Below, one piece after another: positions 44,289-54,183 of a stretch of DNA of 64,000 nucleotides. The notes below the pieces were generated by a model that was not told the DNA's origin, did not search any database, and saw only the letters and a program-made list of their open reading frames with translations. The stretch is from Acidimicrobiales bacterium. Its GTDB lineage: Bacteria > Actinomycetota > Acidimicrobiia > Acidimicrobiales > JADJXE01. The position numbers and the translations under genes were made by a program. Position 1 is the first letter of the stretch. Every line of letters begins with the position of its first letter. The stretch spans positions 3,569,664 to 3,633,663 of the forward strand of contig JADJXE010000001.1 of the NCBI GenBank assembly GCA_016716005.1, written 5' to 3'.

Positions 44289-46154
44289 GTGATCCAGCGC
44301 CCGCCCGCCGGCACCATCCCCGACGCCCCCGGCTCGTACCAGTTCAAGGACGCCGCCGGCCGGGTGGTCTACGTGGGCAAGGCCAAGAGCCTGCGCCAGC
44401 GCCTGTCGAGCTACTTCCAGGACCCCCGCCACCTGCCCCCCCGCACGGCCCAGATGGTGGCGTCGGCCGAGACCGTCGAGTGGATCCAGGTCCGCAACGA
44501 CGTCGAGGCCCTCATGCTCGAGTACAGCCTGATCAAGCAGCACCGGCCCCGCTTCAACGTGCGGCTGCGGGACGACAAGAGCTACCCCTTCCTGGCGGTC
44601 ACCCTCGACGACGAGTGGCCCCGGGCCATGGTGATGCGGGGCCGCAAGCGCAAGGGCGTCCGGTACTTCGGGCCCTTCGCCCACGCCTACGCGATCCGCG
44701 ACACGCTCGACCTGCTGCTGCGGACGTTCCCCATCCGCACCTGCTCCGACTCGAAGCTGGCGTCGCACCAGCGGCTGGGCCGGCCCTGCCTGCTGTTCCA
44801 CATCGAGAAGTGCTCGGGACCCTGCGTGGGCGAAGTCGACCCCGAGCAGTACGGCGCCCTGGTCTCCCAGCTGCTCGACTTCCTCGACGGCGAGACGGAC
44901 GAGGTCGTCCAGCGGCTCCAGCGCGAGATGAGCGAGGCGGCCGGCGAGCTCGAATACGAGCGGGCGGCGCGGGTCCGCGACCGGCTGGCTGCGGTGCAGA
45001 AGGCCATCGAGCGCCAGCAGATGGTGGCCGAGCGCAGCGAGGACCTCGACGTGATCGGCATCGCCGACGACGAGCTCGAGGCCGCGGTGCAGGTGTTCTT
45101 CGTTCGGCGTGGCCGGGTCGTGGGTCGCAAGGGGTTCGTGGTGGACAAGGTGGAGGACCTCGACGCCGCCGGCCTCGTGGCCAACGTGCTGGAGGGCCTC
45201 TACGGCGACGAACCGGCGTCGGGGGTGCCCAAGCAGGTGCTGGTCCCGCACCTGCCCGACGATCCCGCGCTGTACGAGGAGTGGCTCGGCATGCTGCGGG
45301 GCTCGCGGGTCCAGGTGCGCGTGCCGCAGCGGGGCGACAAGCGCGAGCTCCACGAGACCGTCACCCGCAACGCCAAGGAGGAGTTCGTGCGGCACCGGCT
45401 CCGCCGGGCGGCCGACCACAACAGCCGGGCCCGGGCGCTCAACGAGCTCCAGGATCACCTGGGGCTGCCCGAGGCGCCGCTGCGGATCGAGTGCTTCGAC
45501 ATGAGCCACCTGCAGGGCACCGACTACGTCGGCTCCATGGTCGTCGTCGAGGACGGGCTCCCGAAGAAGGTCGACTACCGCCGCTTCAAGGTGCGCGACG
45601 TGGCCGGCAACGACGACTTCGCCGCCATGGAGGAGGTGCTCACCCGGCGCCTCACCGCCTACCTCAGCGAGCGCCAGCGACCGGCGGACGCACGCCCGGG
45701 GCGCTTCTCGTACCCCCCGCAGCTGCTGCTCGTCGACGGTGGCAGGGGCCAGCTGGGCGTGGCCGTTCGGGTGCTGGAGGAGCTCGGCCTCGACGGGGAG
45801 ATCCCCGTGGCGGCGCTGGCCAAGCGCTTCGAGGAGCTGTTCGTGCCGGGGCGGTCCGAGCCGGTGGTGATCCCGAGGCAGTCCGAGGCCCTCTACCTGC
45901 TGCAGCGGATCCGCGACGAGGCGCACCGCTTCGCCATCGGCTTCCACCGGGAGCTCCGCGGCAAGCGGATGACGAGGAGCGCCCTCGACGACGTGCCGGG
46001 CCTGGGCCCGGCCCGCAAGAAGCGGCTCGTGAAGGAGCTCGGCGGCGTGAACGCCGTGAAGCGGGCCTCGCTCGATGAGCTGCAGGCCCTCCCCTGGCTC
46101 CCCGACGCTGTCGCGGACACGCTCTACGAGAAGCTCCACGCGCCACGCGCGTGA
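44289..46154 (+). CDS. uvrC: Excinuclease ABC subunit C
   Basis: 621 residues. N-terminal GIY-YIG nuclease (PDAPGSYQFKDAAGRVVYVG, about 10-95), a UVR domain (VVQRLQREMSEAAGELEYE), the RNase H-like second nuclease (IECFDMSHLQGTDYVGSMVV; LLLVDGGRGQL) and C-terminal tandem HhH (DVPGLGPARKKRLVKEL). It makes both cuts in nucleotide excision repair. GTG start with a -10 box at six bases. Followed by overlapping membrane gene. Confidence 0.97.
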   Translation: MIQRPPAGTIPDAPGSYQFKDAAGRVVYVGKAKSLRQRLSSYFQDPRHLPPRTAQMVASAETVEWIQVRNDVEALMLEYSLIKQHRPRFNVRLRDDKSYPFLAVTLDDEWPRAMVMRGRKRKGVRYFGPFAHAYAIRDTLDLLLRTFPIRTCSDSKLASHQRLGRPCLLFHIEKCSGPCVGEVDPEQYGALVSQLLDFLDGETDEVVQRLQREMSEAAGELEYERAARVRDRLAAVQKAIERQQMVAERSEDLDVIGIADDELEAAVQVFFVRRGRVVGRKGFVVDKVEDLDAAGLVANVLEGLYGDEPASGVPKQVLVPHLPDDPALYEEWLGMLRGSRVQVRVPQRGDKRELHETVTRNAKEEFVRHRLRRAADHNSRARALNELQDHLGLPEAPLRIECFDMSHLQGTDYVGSMVVVEDGLPKKVDYRRFKVRDVAGNDDFAAMEEVLTRRLTAYLSERQRPADARPGRFSYPPQLLLVDGGRGQLGVAVRVLEELGLDGEIPVAALAKRFEELFVPGRSEPVVIPRQSEALYLLQRIRDEAHRFAIGFHRELRGKRMTRSALDDVPGLGPARKKRLVKELGGVNAVKRASLDELQALPWLPDAVADTLYEKLHAPRA

Positions 46155-47506
46155 AGGCGGTCGGATCGTCGCAGGCTCGGGGTTGGCGCGACCCGAGGCT
46201 CGTCGGGGCGACCTCCGGCGTCCTCACCGCGGCCTTCTACGTGCTCGGGGCCGGTCGAGCGCTCGACTACGACAGCGCGGAGACCGTCGGGTTCTTCGTA
46301 CGAACGGGCTCGCTGCTCGACGCCGTTCGCACGCAGCGAGCGTTCAACAACCACCCGCTCTTCTCGCTGCTCGTGAACGGTGTGGTGCGGCTCACCGGCA
46401 CGACGGAGGAAGCGGTCCTCCGGGCGCTCCCCATCGCCTTCGGTGCCGTGACGGTCGGCCTGATCGCAGCGCACTGCGCCCGCAGGTGGGGCGGGCTCGC
46501 CGGAGCGTGCGCCGCGGCCGTGGTCGCCACCAACCCGGTGTTCGCCGAGCTGTCGCGCGCCGTGCGCGGCTACAGCCTCATGACCCTGGCGATCGTGGTC
46601 TCGACCATGACGCTCCAGCGGCTGCTCGACCCGAAGGCGAGCTCGCGCCGGTCCGCGGAGCTGCTCTACGTGGCTGCGTCAGCGATCGCGATCGCCACCC
46701 ACCTGTACGCGCTCGTACCCCTGAGCGGGCACGTGGTCCTCGTCCTCGCCCGTGGAGGGCTGCGTCCCGCGTGGGTGAGGCGGTGGGCGGCCGCCATCGT
46801 GCTCGGCGGTGTCGCGTACCTGGCCATCTTCGGGGGGATGGTCGACGCCATGGCCGGCCGCGGTCGCCGCTTCCAGCCCGACTTCCCCTTCGACCTGGCA
46901 CGCGAGCTGCTCGGGGGGACCACCGTCTCAGCCGTCCTGGTCGGCGTCGCTGCGATGTGGGGAGCGGTTCTGGTCCGCCGGGCCACACCGTCGTCGGTGT
47001 TCCGGTGGATGACCGTGTGGCTGGTCGCCGCCGTTGCCGTTCCGTGGCTGGCTGCGAACACCGATCTCGCCCCGAGGTTCTTCGTCTGGCTCGTCCCTGC
47101 CGTCGCCGTGCTCGTGGCCATCTGCGTCGCGCGGGCGCCGGCCATGGCTGCCGCGGTCGTCGTCGCGGCTGCGTTGTCGTCGTGGTCGTTGGCGCCGGAG
47201 TGGGCCGCCTCTCCCCACCCCTACCCCGAGGTTGCCGGGGTCATCGACGCTGACGCCGACGCCGGTCTCCGGGTCTGCGCTCTCGACCTCAGCGTCCCCC
47301 CGCTCCTCGCGTACACGGATCGCTTCGAGGCGGTCACGCGTCCGTCGCAGCTCAGCCGGTGCGACACCCTCGTCGTCGTCCACCCCGCGCTCGACCCCGA
47401 CCTGGTCGCCGCGGCCGATGCCGCGTTCGGCGGGTCGCGCCCCATCGGCGGGCCCGGTGACGCGAGGATCTGGACGCGCCGTGGCACGCTCTCCGGCGAT
47501 GGCTGA
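46151..47506 (+). CDS. GT39-like membrane protein
   Basis: 451 residues with about nine helices. The first loop has DYDSAETVGFFVRTG (acidic residues where PMT-type enzymes have their catalytic Asp), then NNHPLFSLLVNGVVRL and SRAVRGYSLMTLAIV, which is the typical ARxYxLxxL motif of the GT39 relatives. The C-terminal third is soluble and has no motif I know. The GTG overlaps the uvrC stop, so translational coupling is likely. Acceptor unknown. Confidence 0.78.
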   Translation: MKAVGSSQARGWRDPRLVGATSGVLTAAFYVLGAGRALDYDSAETVGFFVRTGSLLDAVRTQRAFNNHPLFSLLVNGVVRLTGTTEEAVLRALPIAFGAVTVGLIAAHCARRWGGLAGACAAAVVATNPVFAELSRAVRGYSLMTLAIVVSTMTLQRLLDPKASSRRSAELLYVAASAIAIATHLYALVPLSGHVVLVLARGGLRPAWVRRWAAAIVLGGVAYLAIFGGMVDAMAGRGRRFQPDFPFDLARELLGGTTVSAVLVGVAAMWGAVLVRRATPSSVFRWMTVWLVAAVAVPWLAANTDLAPRFFVWLVPAVAVLVAICVARAPAMAAAVVVAAALSSWSLAPEWAASPHPYPEVAGVIDADADAGLRVCALDLSVPPLLAYTDRFEAVTRPSQLSRCDTLVVVHPALDPDLVAAADAAFGGSRPIGGPGDARIWTRRGTLSGDG

Positions 47507-48230
47507 CGACCTGTGGGAGGACAACGCCCGCTGGTGGCAGGAGGGCTTCACCGAGGGCGCCGACCCGGAGTACGAGGAGCAGATCCTCCCGCTGGCCGTC
47601 GAGCACCTCGCGGGGGCCGGCGACGTGCTCGACGTGGGCACCGGCGAGGGCCAGGTGGCCCGGCTGGCCGTGCGCGGCGGGGCCCACCGGGTCATCGGCA
47701 TCGACCCCACCTGGGCCCAGGTGGGAGAGGCGGCTCGCCGGGGCGGCGGGCCCGCCTACGCCCGGGCCGGGGCCGCCGCCCTCCCGTTCCCCGGCGCCAC
47801 CTTCGACGCGGTGGTGGCGTGCCTGGTGTTCGAGCACGTCGACGACGTCGACCAGGCCCTGTCGGAGGTGGGCCGCGTGCTCCGGCCGGGCGGGCGCTTC
47901 CTCCTCTTCCTGAACCACCCGCTGCTGCAGACGCCCGACAGCGGCTGGATCGACGACCACGTGCTCGACCCGCCCGAGCAGTACTGGCGGATCGGCCCCT
48001 ACCTGGTCGAGGACCGCTCGCTGGAGGAGGTCGAGAAGGGCGTGCTGATCCCGTTCACCCACCGGCCGCTGTCCCGTTACGTGAACGCCATGTCGGCCGC
48101 CGGACTCGTCATCCGGCGGATGGAGGAGCCGGCGCCACCGCCCGGGTTCCTGGCCCGGGCTCCGGAGTACCCGCTGGCGGCCACGGTCCCCAGGCTCCTG
48201 TTCGTGCGCGCCGAGCGGCTGCCCGGATGA
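47499..48230 (+). CDS. SAM-dependent methyltransferase, Methyltransf_11 type
   Basis: 243 residues. Motif I DVLDVGTGEGQVARLA, VIGIDPTWAQV, FDAVVACLVFEHVDDVDQAL and VLRPGGRFLLFLNHPLLQTP. A long loop (PDSGWIDDHVLDPPEQYWRIG) precedes the final part. The ATG overlaps the previous gene by eight bases. The type is common just upstream of rapZ in actinobacterial loci, but the substrate is unknown. Confidence 0.85.
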   Translation: MADDLWEDNARWWQEGFTEGADPEYEEQILPLAVEHLAGAGDVLDVGTGEGQVARLAVRGGAHRVIGIDPTWAQVGEAARRGGGPAYARAGAAALPFPGATFDAVVACLVFEHVDDVDQALSEVGRVLRPGGRFLLFLNHPLLQTPDSGWIDDHVLDPPEQYWRIGPYLVEDRSLEEVEKGVLIPFTHRPLSRYVNAMSAAGLVIRRMEEPAPPPGFLARAPEYPLAATVPRLLFVRAERLPG

Positions 48231-48254
48231 TCCGGTCACGGCGAGGGTCACGGG

Positions 48255-48260
48255 TAGCCT
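48255..48260 (+). promoter_or_regulatory. Possible minus-10 box of rapZ
   Basis: TAGCCT 16 bases before the rapZ ATG. The start site would leave a leader of about nine bases with a weak GAGCGG site. Confidence 0.4.
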
Positions 48261-48276
48261 GAGCGGCGGTGAGCGG

Positions 48277-49128
48277 ATGAGCGAGTTCATCGTGATCACC
48301 GGCCTGTCGGGTGCGGGGCGGTCCCTGGCCGCCGACTACCTCGAGGACCTCGGCTGGTTCGTCGTCGACAACCTGCCGCCCTCGCTCATCCCGAAGGTGG
48401 CCGAGCTGGCTCGGGGCCCCGGCTCGAGCATGCAGCAGGTCGCCCTGGTGGTGGGCACCGGCCCCTACCACCACGAGGTGATGCCGGCCCTCGAGGCCCT
48501 CCGGGCCACGGGCGCCAGCCTGCGGATCCTGTTCCTCGAGGCCGCCACCGACACCCTGGTGCGCCGGTACACCACGTCCCGGCGGCGGCACCCGCTGCTC
48601 GAGGGCGAGAGCCTCCACGACGCCATCGAGGCCGAGCGGCTGCTGCTCGAGCCGGTCAAGGAGGTCGCCGACGTGGTCGTCGACACCAGCGACCTCAACG
48701 TGCACCAGCTGCGGACCAGGATCGTCGAGCTGTTCGGGTCCGGCCTGCCGGCGGCCGGGATGCAGACGACCGTGTCGTCGTTCGGGTTCAAGCACGGACT
48801 CCCGCTCGACGTCGACCTGGTGTTCGACTGCCGGTTCCTCCCCAACCCGCACTGGGTGGAGGCGCTGCGCCCCCTCACGGGCCTGGACGCCCCGGTGCGC
48901 GACTTCGTGCTCGGCCAGCCGGCCACCTCCGACTTCCTCGACCACCTCGAGGCGCTCCTCGTGCCCCTCCTCCCCGAGTTCGTGAAGGAGGGCAAGACGT
49001 ACCTGTCGATCGCCTTCGGGTGCACCGGCGGCCACCACCGCAGCGTGGCGATCGCCGAGGAGGTGTCCCGCCGCCTCCGCCGAGCGGGTGTCGACCCCGT
49101 CGTCATCCACCGAGACGTCGACAAGTAG
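48277..49128 (+). CDS. rapZ: RapZ/YvcJ-family nucleotide-binding protein
   Basis: 283 residues. N-terminal P-loop GLSGAGRS (9-16) has Arg in place of the usual Lys, as in other actinobacterial homologues. C-terminal domain has SFGFKHGLPLDVDLVFDCRFLPNP and the GCTGGHHRSV phosphate/metabolite site. In E. coli RapZ controls glmS RNA decay; in actinobacteria its role is less clear. In actinobacteria it normally precedes yvcK and whiA; here gap follows directly. Confidence 0.93.
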   Translation: MSEFIVITGLSGAGRSLAADYLEDLGWFVVDNLPPSLIPKVAELARGPGSSMQQVALVVGTGPYHHEVMPALEALRATGASLRILFLEAATDTLVRRYTTSRRRHPLLEGESLHDAIEAERLLLEPVKEVADVVVDTSDLNVHQLRTRIVELFGSGLPAAGMQTTVSSFGFKHGLPLDVDLVFDCRFLPNPHWVEALRPLTGLDAPVRDFVLGQPATSDFLDHLEALLVPLLPEFVKEGKTYLSIAFGCTGGHHRSVAIAEEVSRRLRRAGVDPVVIHRDVDK

Positions 49129-49295
49129 GCCGGGTAGGGCCGTTCGGCCCGCAGAAGGGGACCCTCGGGACTGGAACCGGCCGGGCCCGGTCTGATCGGA
49201 TGGGGGCGAGCGGCGAGCCGCGGCAGGGGTGGGGGCCGCCCCCACGCCTGGCCGGCCGGCGCCGTGCAGCCGTATCTGAGGAGGCAGGCAGCGAC

Positions 49296-50302
49296 ATGGG
49301 CATCCGCGTGGGCATCAACGGGTTCGGCCGCATCGGCCGCAACTTCCTTCGGGCAGCCAAGAAGCAGGGCGCCGACATCGACTTCGTCGCGGCGAACGAC
49401 CTCGGGTCGCTGGAGGTGATGGCCCACCTGCTCAAGCGTGACTCCGTGATGGGCGACTTCCCCTACGAGGTCGAGGTGGTCGACGGCGGCATCAAGATCG
49501 GCGACGACGTGCTGAAGATCACGGCCGTCCGCGACCCCAAGGAGCTCCCGTGGGGCGAGCTGGGCGTCGACGTGGTGGTCGAGTCCACCGGCATCTTCAC
49601 CAGCCGTGACAAGGCGGCTGCCCACCTGGAGGCCGGCGCCCCGTTCGTGATCGTCTCGGCTCCCTGCACCGGCGCCGACGCCACCTTCGTGGTGGGGGTG
49701 AACGAGGACACCTTCGACCCGGCCGTCCAGAAGGTCGTGTCGAACGCCTCCTGCACGACCAACTGCTTCGTGCCGATGATCAAGGTGCTCGACGACGCCT
49801 TCGGCGTCGAGAAGGGCCTGATGACCACGGTGCACGCCTACACCGGCGACCAGAGCCTGGTCGACGGGCCCCACTCGGACCTGCGCCGGGCAAGGGCCGC
49901 GGCGCTGAACATCACGCCCACGTCCACGGGCGCGGCCAGGGCGACGGGGCTCGTCATGGAGGCCATGAAGGGCAAGCTCGACGGCACGGCCCTGCGGGTG
50001 CCCGTCGCCGACGGCTCCATCACCGACTTCGTGGGCCTGCTGAAGGTCGAGGCCAGCGCCGAGGAGGTCAACGCCGCGTTCAAGGCCGCGGCCTCGTCGG
50101 GCCGGCTGGCCAAGGTGCTGGTGTACTCCGAGGAGCCGCTGGTGTCGTCCGACATCGTCGGCTCGCCGGCGTCGTGCACCTTCGACAGCGACCTCACCAT
50201 GTCGCTCGGCAACCTGGTGAAGGTGCTGGGCTGGTACGACAACGAGTGGGGCTACTCGAACCGGCTCGTCGACCTGTCCCTCATCGTGGGTGCCGCCAAC
50301 AA

Positions 50303-50306
<4 letters not shown>
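49296..50306 (+). CDS. gap: Glyceraldehyde-3-phosphate dehydrogenase, type I
   Basis: 336 residues. NGFGRIGRN at the N-terminus, acidic residue in AANDLGS typical for NAD specificity, catalytic Cys153 in SNASCTTNC, TTVHAYTGDQ, and the C-terminal WYDNEWGYSNR. It oxidises G3P in glycolysis. The ATG at 49296 follows GGAGG at 11 bases. The 167-base region before it has only a short GTGGGGG/CCCCCAC palindrome (49229-49245). Coupled to pgk. Confidence 0.97.
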
Positions 50307-51419
<1,113 letters not shown>

Positions 51420-51430
<11 letters not shown>

Positions 51431-52205
51431 CCGCAAGCCGCTCATCAGCGGCAACTGGAAGATGCACCTCAACCACTTCGAGGCCATCCAGACGGTCCAG
51501 AAGCTGGCGTACGCGCTGACCAAGGACGACTACGCCGCCGTCGACGTGTCGGTGCACCCCCCGTTCACCGACCTGCGCTCCGTGCAGACCGTGCGCGAGG
51601 CAGATCGGATCCCCATCGTGCTGGGCGCCCAGAACTGCCACTGGGAGGAGAAGGGCGCCTTCACCGGCGAGGTGGCCCCCGGCATGCTCGCCAAGCTGGG
51701 GGTGGTCTACGTGATCGTGGGCCACTCCGAGCGGCGCGAGCTGTTCGGTGAGACCGACGAGATGGTGAACAAGAAGGCCGAGGCGGTCTTCGCCGCCGGC
51801 ATGACGCCGATCGTGTGCGTCGGGGAGACCCTCGCCGAGCGAGAGGCTGGCGGCACCGAGGCCAAGGTCGACGGTCAGGTGCGGGCCGGGCTCGCCGGGC
51901 TCACGACCGAGCAGGTCGGCTCGATGGTCATCGCGTACGAGCCGATCTGGGCGATCGGCACCGGCCGGACCGCCACGCCCGACGACGCCCAGACGGTGTG
52001 CGCGCAGATCCGCCGGCTGGTGGGGGAGCTGGCCGGGCAGGCCGCTGCCGAGTCCGTTCGCATCCAGTACGGAGGTTCGGTCAAGGGCGGCAACAGCGCC
52101 GACCTGATGGCCCAGCCCGACATCGACGGCGCCCTCGTGGGCGGGGCCAGCCTCGATCCGGACGAGTTCGCCCACATCGTGCAGTACCGGCTCCACCGTC
52201 GGTGA
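51420..52205 (+). CDS. tpiA: Triosephosphate isomerase
   Basis: 261 residues. SGNWKMH (Lys14), VIVGHSERRELFGE with the catalytic His, the catalytic Glu in AYEPIWAIGTG, and the C-terminal YGGSVKGGN and GALVGGASLDPDEF phosphate-binding loops. It interconverts DHAP and G3P. The ATG lies 11 bases before the pgk stop. The next genes normally found (secG) are separated by an ABC transporter operon. Confidence 0.97.
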
Positions 52206-52254
52206 GGCCGTCCGTCCCGACGGAGCGTCGAGGGGCCCCGACAGGTGGCTCTGG

Positions 52255-52283
52255 TACGGTCCGCGGGTTACCGCCGGGTAACC
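52255..52283 (+). promoter_or_regulatory. Promoter and possible operator of the ABC transporter operon
   Basis: TACGGT (52255-52260) fits a -10 box. Directly after it, GGTTACC-GCCG-GGTAACC (52266-52283) is a perfect seven-base dyad over the expected transcription start. Such a site suits a repressor that binds as a dimer. No regulator gene is nearby. Confidence 0.45.
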
Positions 52284-52330
52284 GGCGGGTTGCGCATCAC
52301 GCCACGTCCAGCCCTCGGGAGGTCCTCGAC

Positions 52331-54073
52331 GTGAGAACAAGGTCCAGACTGCTCGTCCAGCTCCTCGCCGTGCTCCTCGGCCTGAGCCTCGTGGCCGCCG
52401 CGTGCGGCGGTGACGACGACGACGGGGGTGAGGGCGGCACCACCACGTCGGGCACCGAGGAGACCACCGCCACGTCCGAGGCGGCGGCCGGCGGCACCGT
52501 GCTGTTCGGCGGTGAGCAGGAGCCCACCAGCCTCAACTGGCTGACGGCGGCCGACAACGCGGCGTGGACCCAGTACGTGATGCAGTGGGTGTGGCCCGGC
52601 GTGGTGTGGGCCCAGCCCGACGGCGTCCTCGAACCCAACAACGACCTGGTCACGAGCGTGGAGCTCACCAGCGAGGACCCGCAGACCGTCGTCTACACCA
52701 TCGACCCCGACGCCACGTGGTCCGACGGCACGCCCATCACGGCCGACGACTTCATCTTCATGTGGACGGCCATGAACGGCCAGGCCACGTCGACCGAGGT
52801 CGACCCCGACACGGGTGAGCCCCTACCGCTGTACGACTTCGCGTCGTCCACCGGCTACGAGCTGATGGAGAGCGTCACCGGCTCCGACGACGGCAAGACC
52901 GTCACCGTCGTGTACTCCGAGCCGTTCGCCGACTGGAAGGCGGTGTTCGACTACGTCTTCCCCTCCCACTACTTCACCGAGGTGGGTGGCGGCGACCCGG
53001 CGGTCGGCTGGAACACCGGCTTCAAGGTCGAGGCGCTTCCCGACCTGTCGGCGTTCGTGTCGGGCGGGCCGTTCACGGTCACCGACTACGTGGTCGGCGA
53101 GAGCATGACCATCGAGCGCAACACGGAGTACTGGGGCGAGAAGACGCCGGTCGTCGACGAGATCGTCGTCCCGTGGATCACCGACGCCGCCCAGCAGCCG
53201 GCAGCGCTGGAGAACGGCGAGGCCGACGTGATCTTCCCGCAGGCCCAGATCGACCTCGTCCAGCAGACCGAGGGCATCGCCGGCGTGGCCTCCACCGTCG
53301 GCTTCGGCACCTTCTGGGAGCACGTCGACTTCAACCTCGAGAACCCGCAGCTGGCCGTCACCGAGGTGCGCCAGGCCATCGCCAAGGCGATCAACCGCCA
53401 GGAGATCGTCACGCGCCTGCCCGGGCAGTTCAGCCCCGACGCCCAGGTGCTCAACAACCGGATCTTCATGCCGTCGAGCGCGAACTACGAGCCCAACGGC
53501 GAGGCCGAGTACGGCGAGCAGGACATCGAGGCGGCCAAGGCCCTGATGGAGCAGGCCGGCTACGCCCTGGGCGCCGACGGCGTGTACGCCAAGGACGGCC
53601 AGCGGGCGTCGTTCCGCGTCACGTGGCGCGATCCCAACCCCCGCCGCCAGCAGACGGCTGAGCTGATCCAGGCGCAGCTGAAGGAGGCCGGGATCGAGAT
53701 CGTGTTCGCCCCGCAGCCCGACTTCTTGTTCCTCGACGAGGGCAACTTCGATCTGGCCCTGTTCGGCTGGACCGGCGGCACCGTGCTGTCGGCCAACACG
53801 TCGATCTACGTGACCGACGGCGGCCAGAACTTCGGCAGCTACTCCAACCCGGAGGTCGACGCCCTGCTGGCGCAGGCTGATGCCGAGCTGGACGAGGCGA
53901 CCCGCGCCGACCTGATGAACCAGGTCGACCAGCTCCTCTGGGATGACGTGCCCACGATCGCCATGTTCCAGGTGCCCGAGTTCCTGGCCTGGCGGGAGAC
54001 GGTCGAGAACGTCGAGTACAACGGCTACCTCGGCCCGAGCTGGAACTCCTTCACCTGGTCGATCGCCCAGTAG
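52331..54073 (+). CDS. ABC transporter solute-binding lipoprotein, SBP_bac_5 (peptide type)
   Basis: 580 residues. Signal peptide LLVQLLAVLLGLSLVAAAC with lipid Cys, a Gly/Asp/Thr-rich linker, then the family-5 fold (TSLNWLTAAD; YTIDPDATWSDGTPITADDF; VRQAIAKAINRQEI; DLALFGWTGG). It captures peptides or a similar large ligand outside the membrane for the permease genes downstream. The GTG at 52331 follows a GGGAGG site. Ligand cannot be read from the sequence. Confidence 0.93.
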   Translation: MRTRSRLLVQLLAVLLGLSLVAAACGGDDDDGGEGGTTTSGTEETTATSEAAAGGTVLFGGEQEPTSLNWLTAADNAAWTQYVMQWVWPGVVWAQPDGVLEPNNDLVTSVELTSEDPQTVVYTIDPDATWSDGTPITADDFIFMWTAMNGQATSTEVDPDTGEPLPLYDFASSTGYELMESVTGSDDGKTVTVVYSEPFADWKAVFDYVFPSHYFTEVGGGDPAVGWNTGFKVEALPDLSAFVSGGPFTVTDYVVGESMTIERNTEYWGEKTPVVDEIVVPWITDAAQQPAALENGEADVIFPQAQIDLVQQTEGIAGVASTVGFGTFWEHVDFNLENPQLAVTEVRQAIAKAINRQEIVTRLPGQFSPDAQVLNNRIFMPSSANYEPNGEAEYGEQDIEAAKALMEQAGYALGADGVYAKDGQRASFRVTWRDPNPRRQQTAELIQAQLKEAGIEIVFAPQPDFLFLDEGNFDLALFGWTGGTVLSANTSIYVTDGGQNFGSYSNPEVDALLAQADAELDEATRADLMNQVDQLLWDDVPTIAMFQVPEFLAWRETVENVEYNGYLGPSWNSFTWSIAQ

Positions 54074-54086
54074 CCGTCAGGTCGGC

Positions 54087-54123
54087 TCGGTCCCGGGGGG
54101 GCGCTCCACCCTCCCGGGACCGA
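54087..54123 (+). terminator. Hairpin after the solute-binding protein gene
   Basis: An 11-base perfect inverted repeat with a 15-base loop just after the stop codon. It probably lowers transcription or protects the upstream mRNA, giving more binding protein than permease, as is usual in such operons. Confidence 0.6.
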
Positions 54124-54162
54124 CCTCGACCTCGACCTCGACCCCGACCCCGACCCCGGCCC
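54121..54162 (+). repeat. Hexanucleotide repeat, seven units
   Basis: Seven tandem CGACCT/CGACCC/CGGCCC units lie between the hairpin and the ribosome binding region of the permease gene. Not in a coding frame. Copy number could vary by slippage and alter the spacing between hairpin and start. Confidence 0.85.
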
Positions 54163-54183
54163 CGAGAGGAGCGGTAGGGCCCA

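Noticed and set aside
42987..46139. A 1050-codon open frame antisense to uvrC that runs on over nadA
   Set aside because: Low-complexity His/Arg/Gly-rich product, with two certain genes underneath. It is a GC shadow.
49229..49245. GTGGGGG/CCCCCAC palindrome before gap
   Set aside because: Short with a one-base centre, not a foldable hairpin. Not enough to call a terminator or operator.
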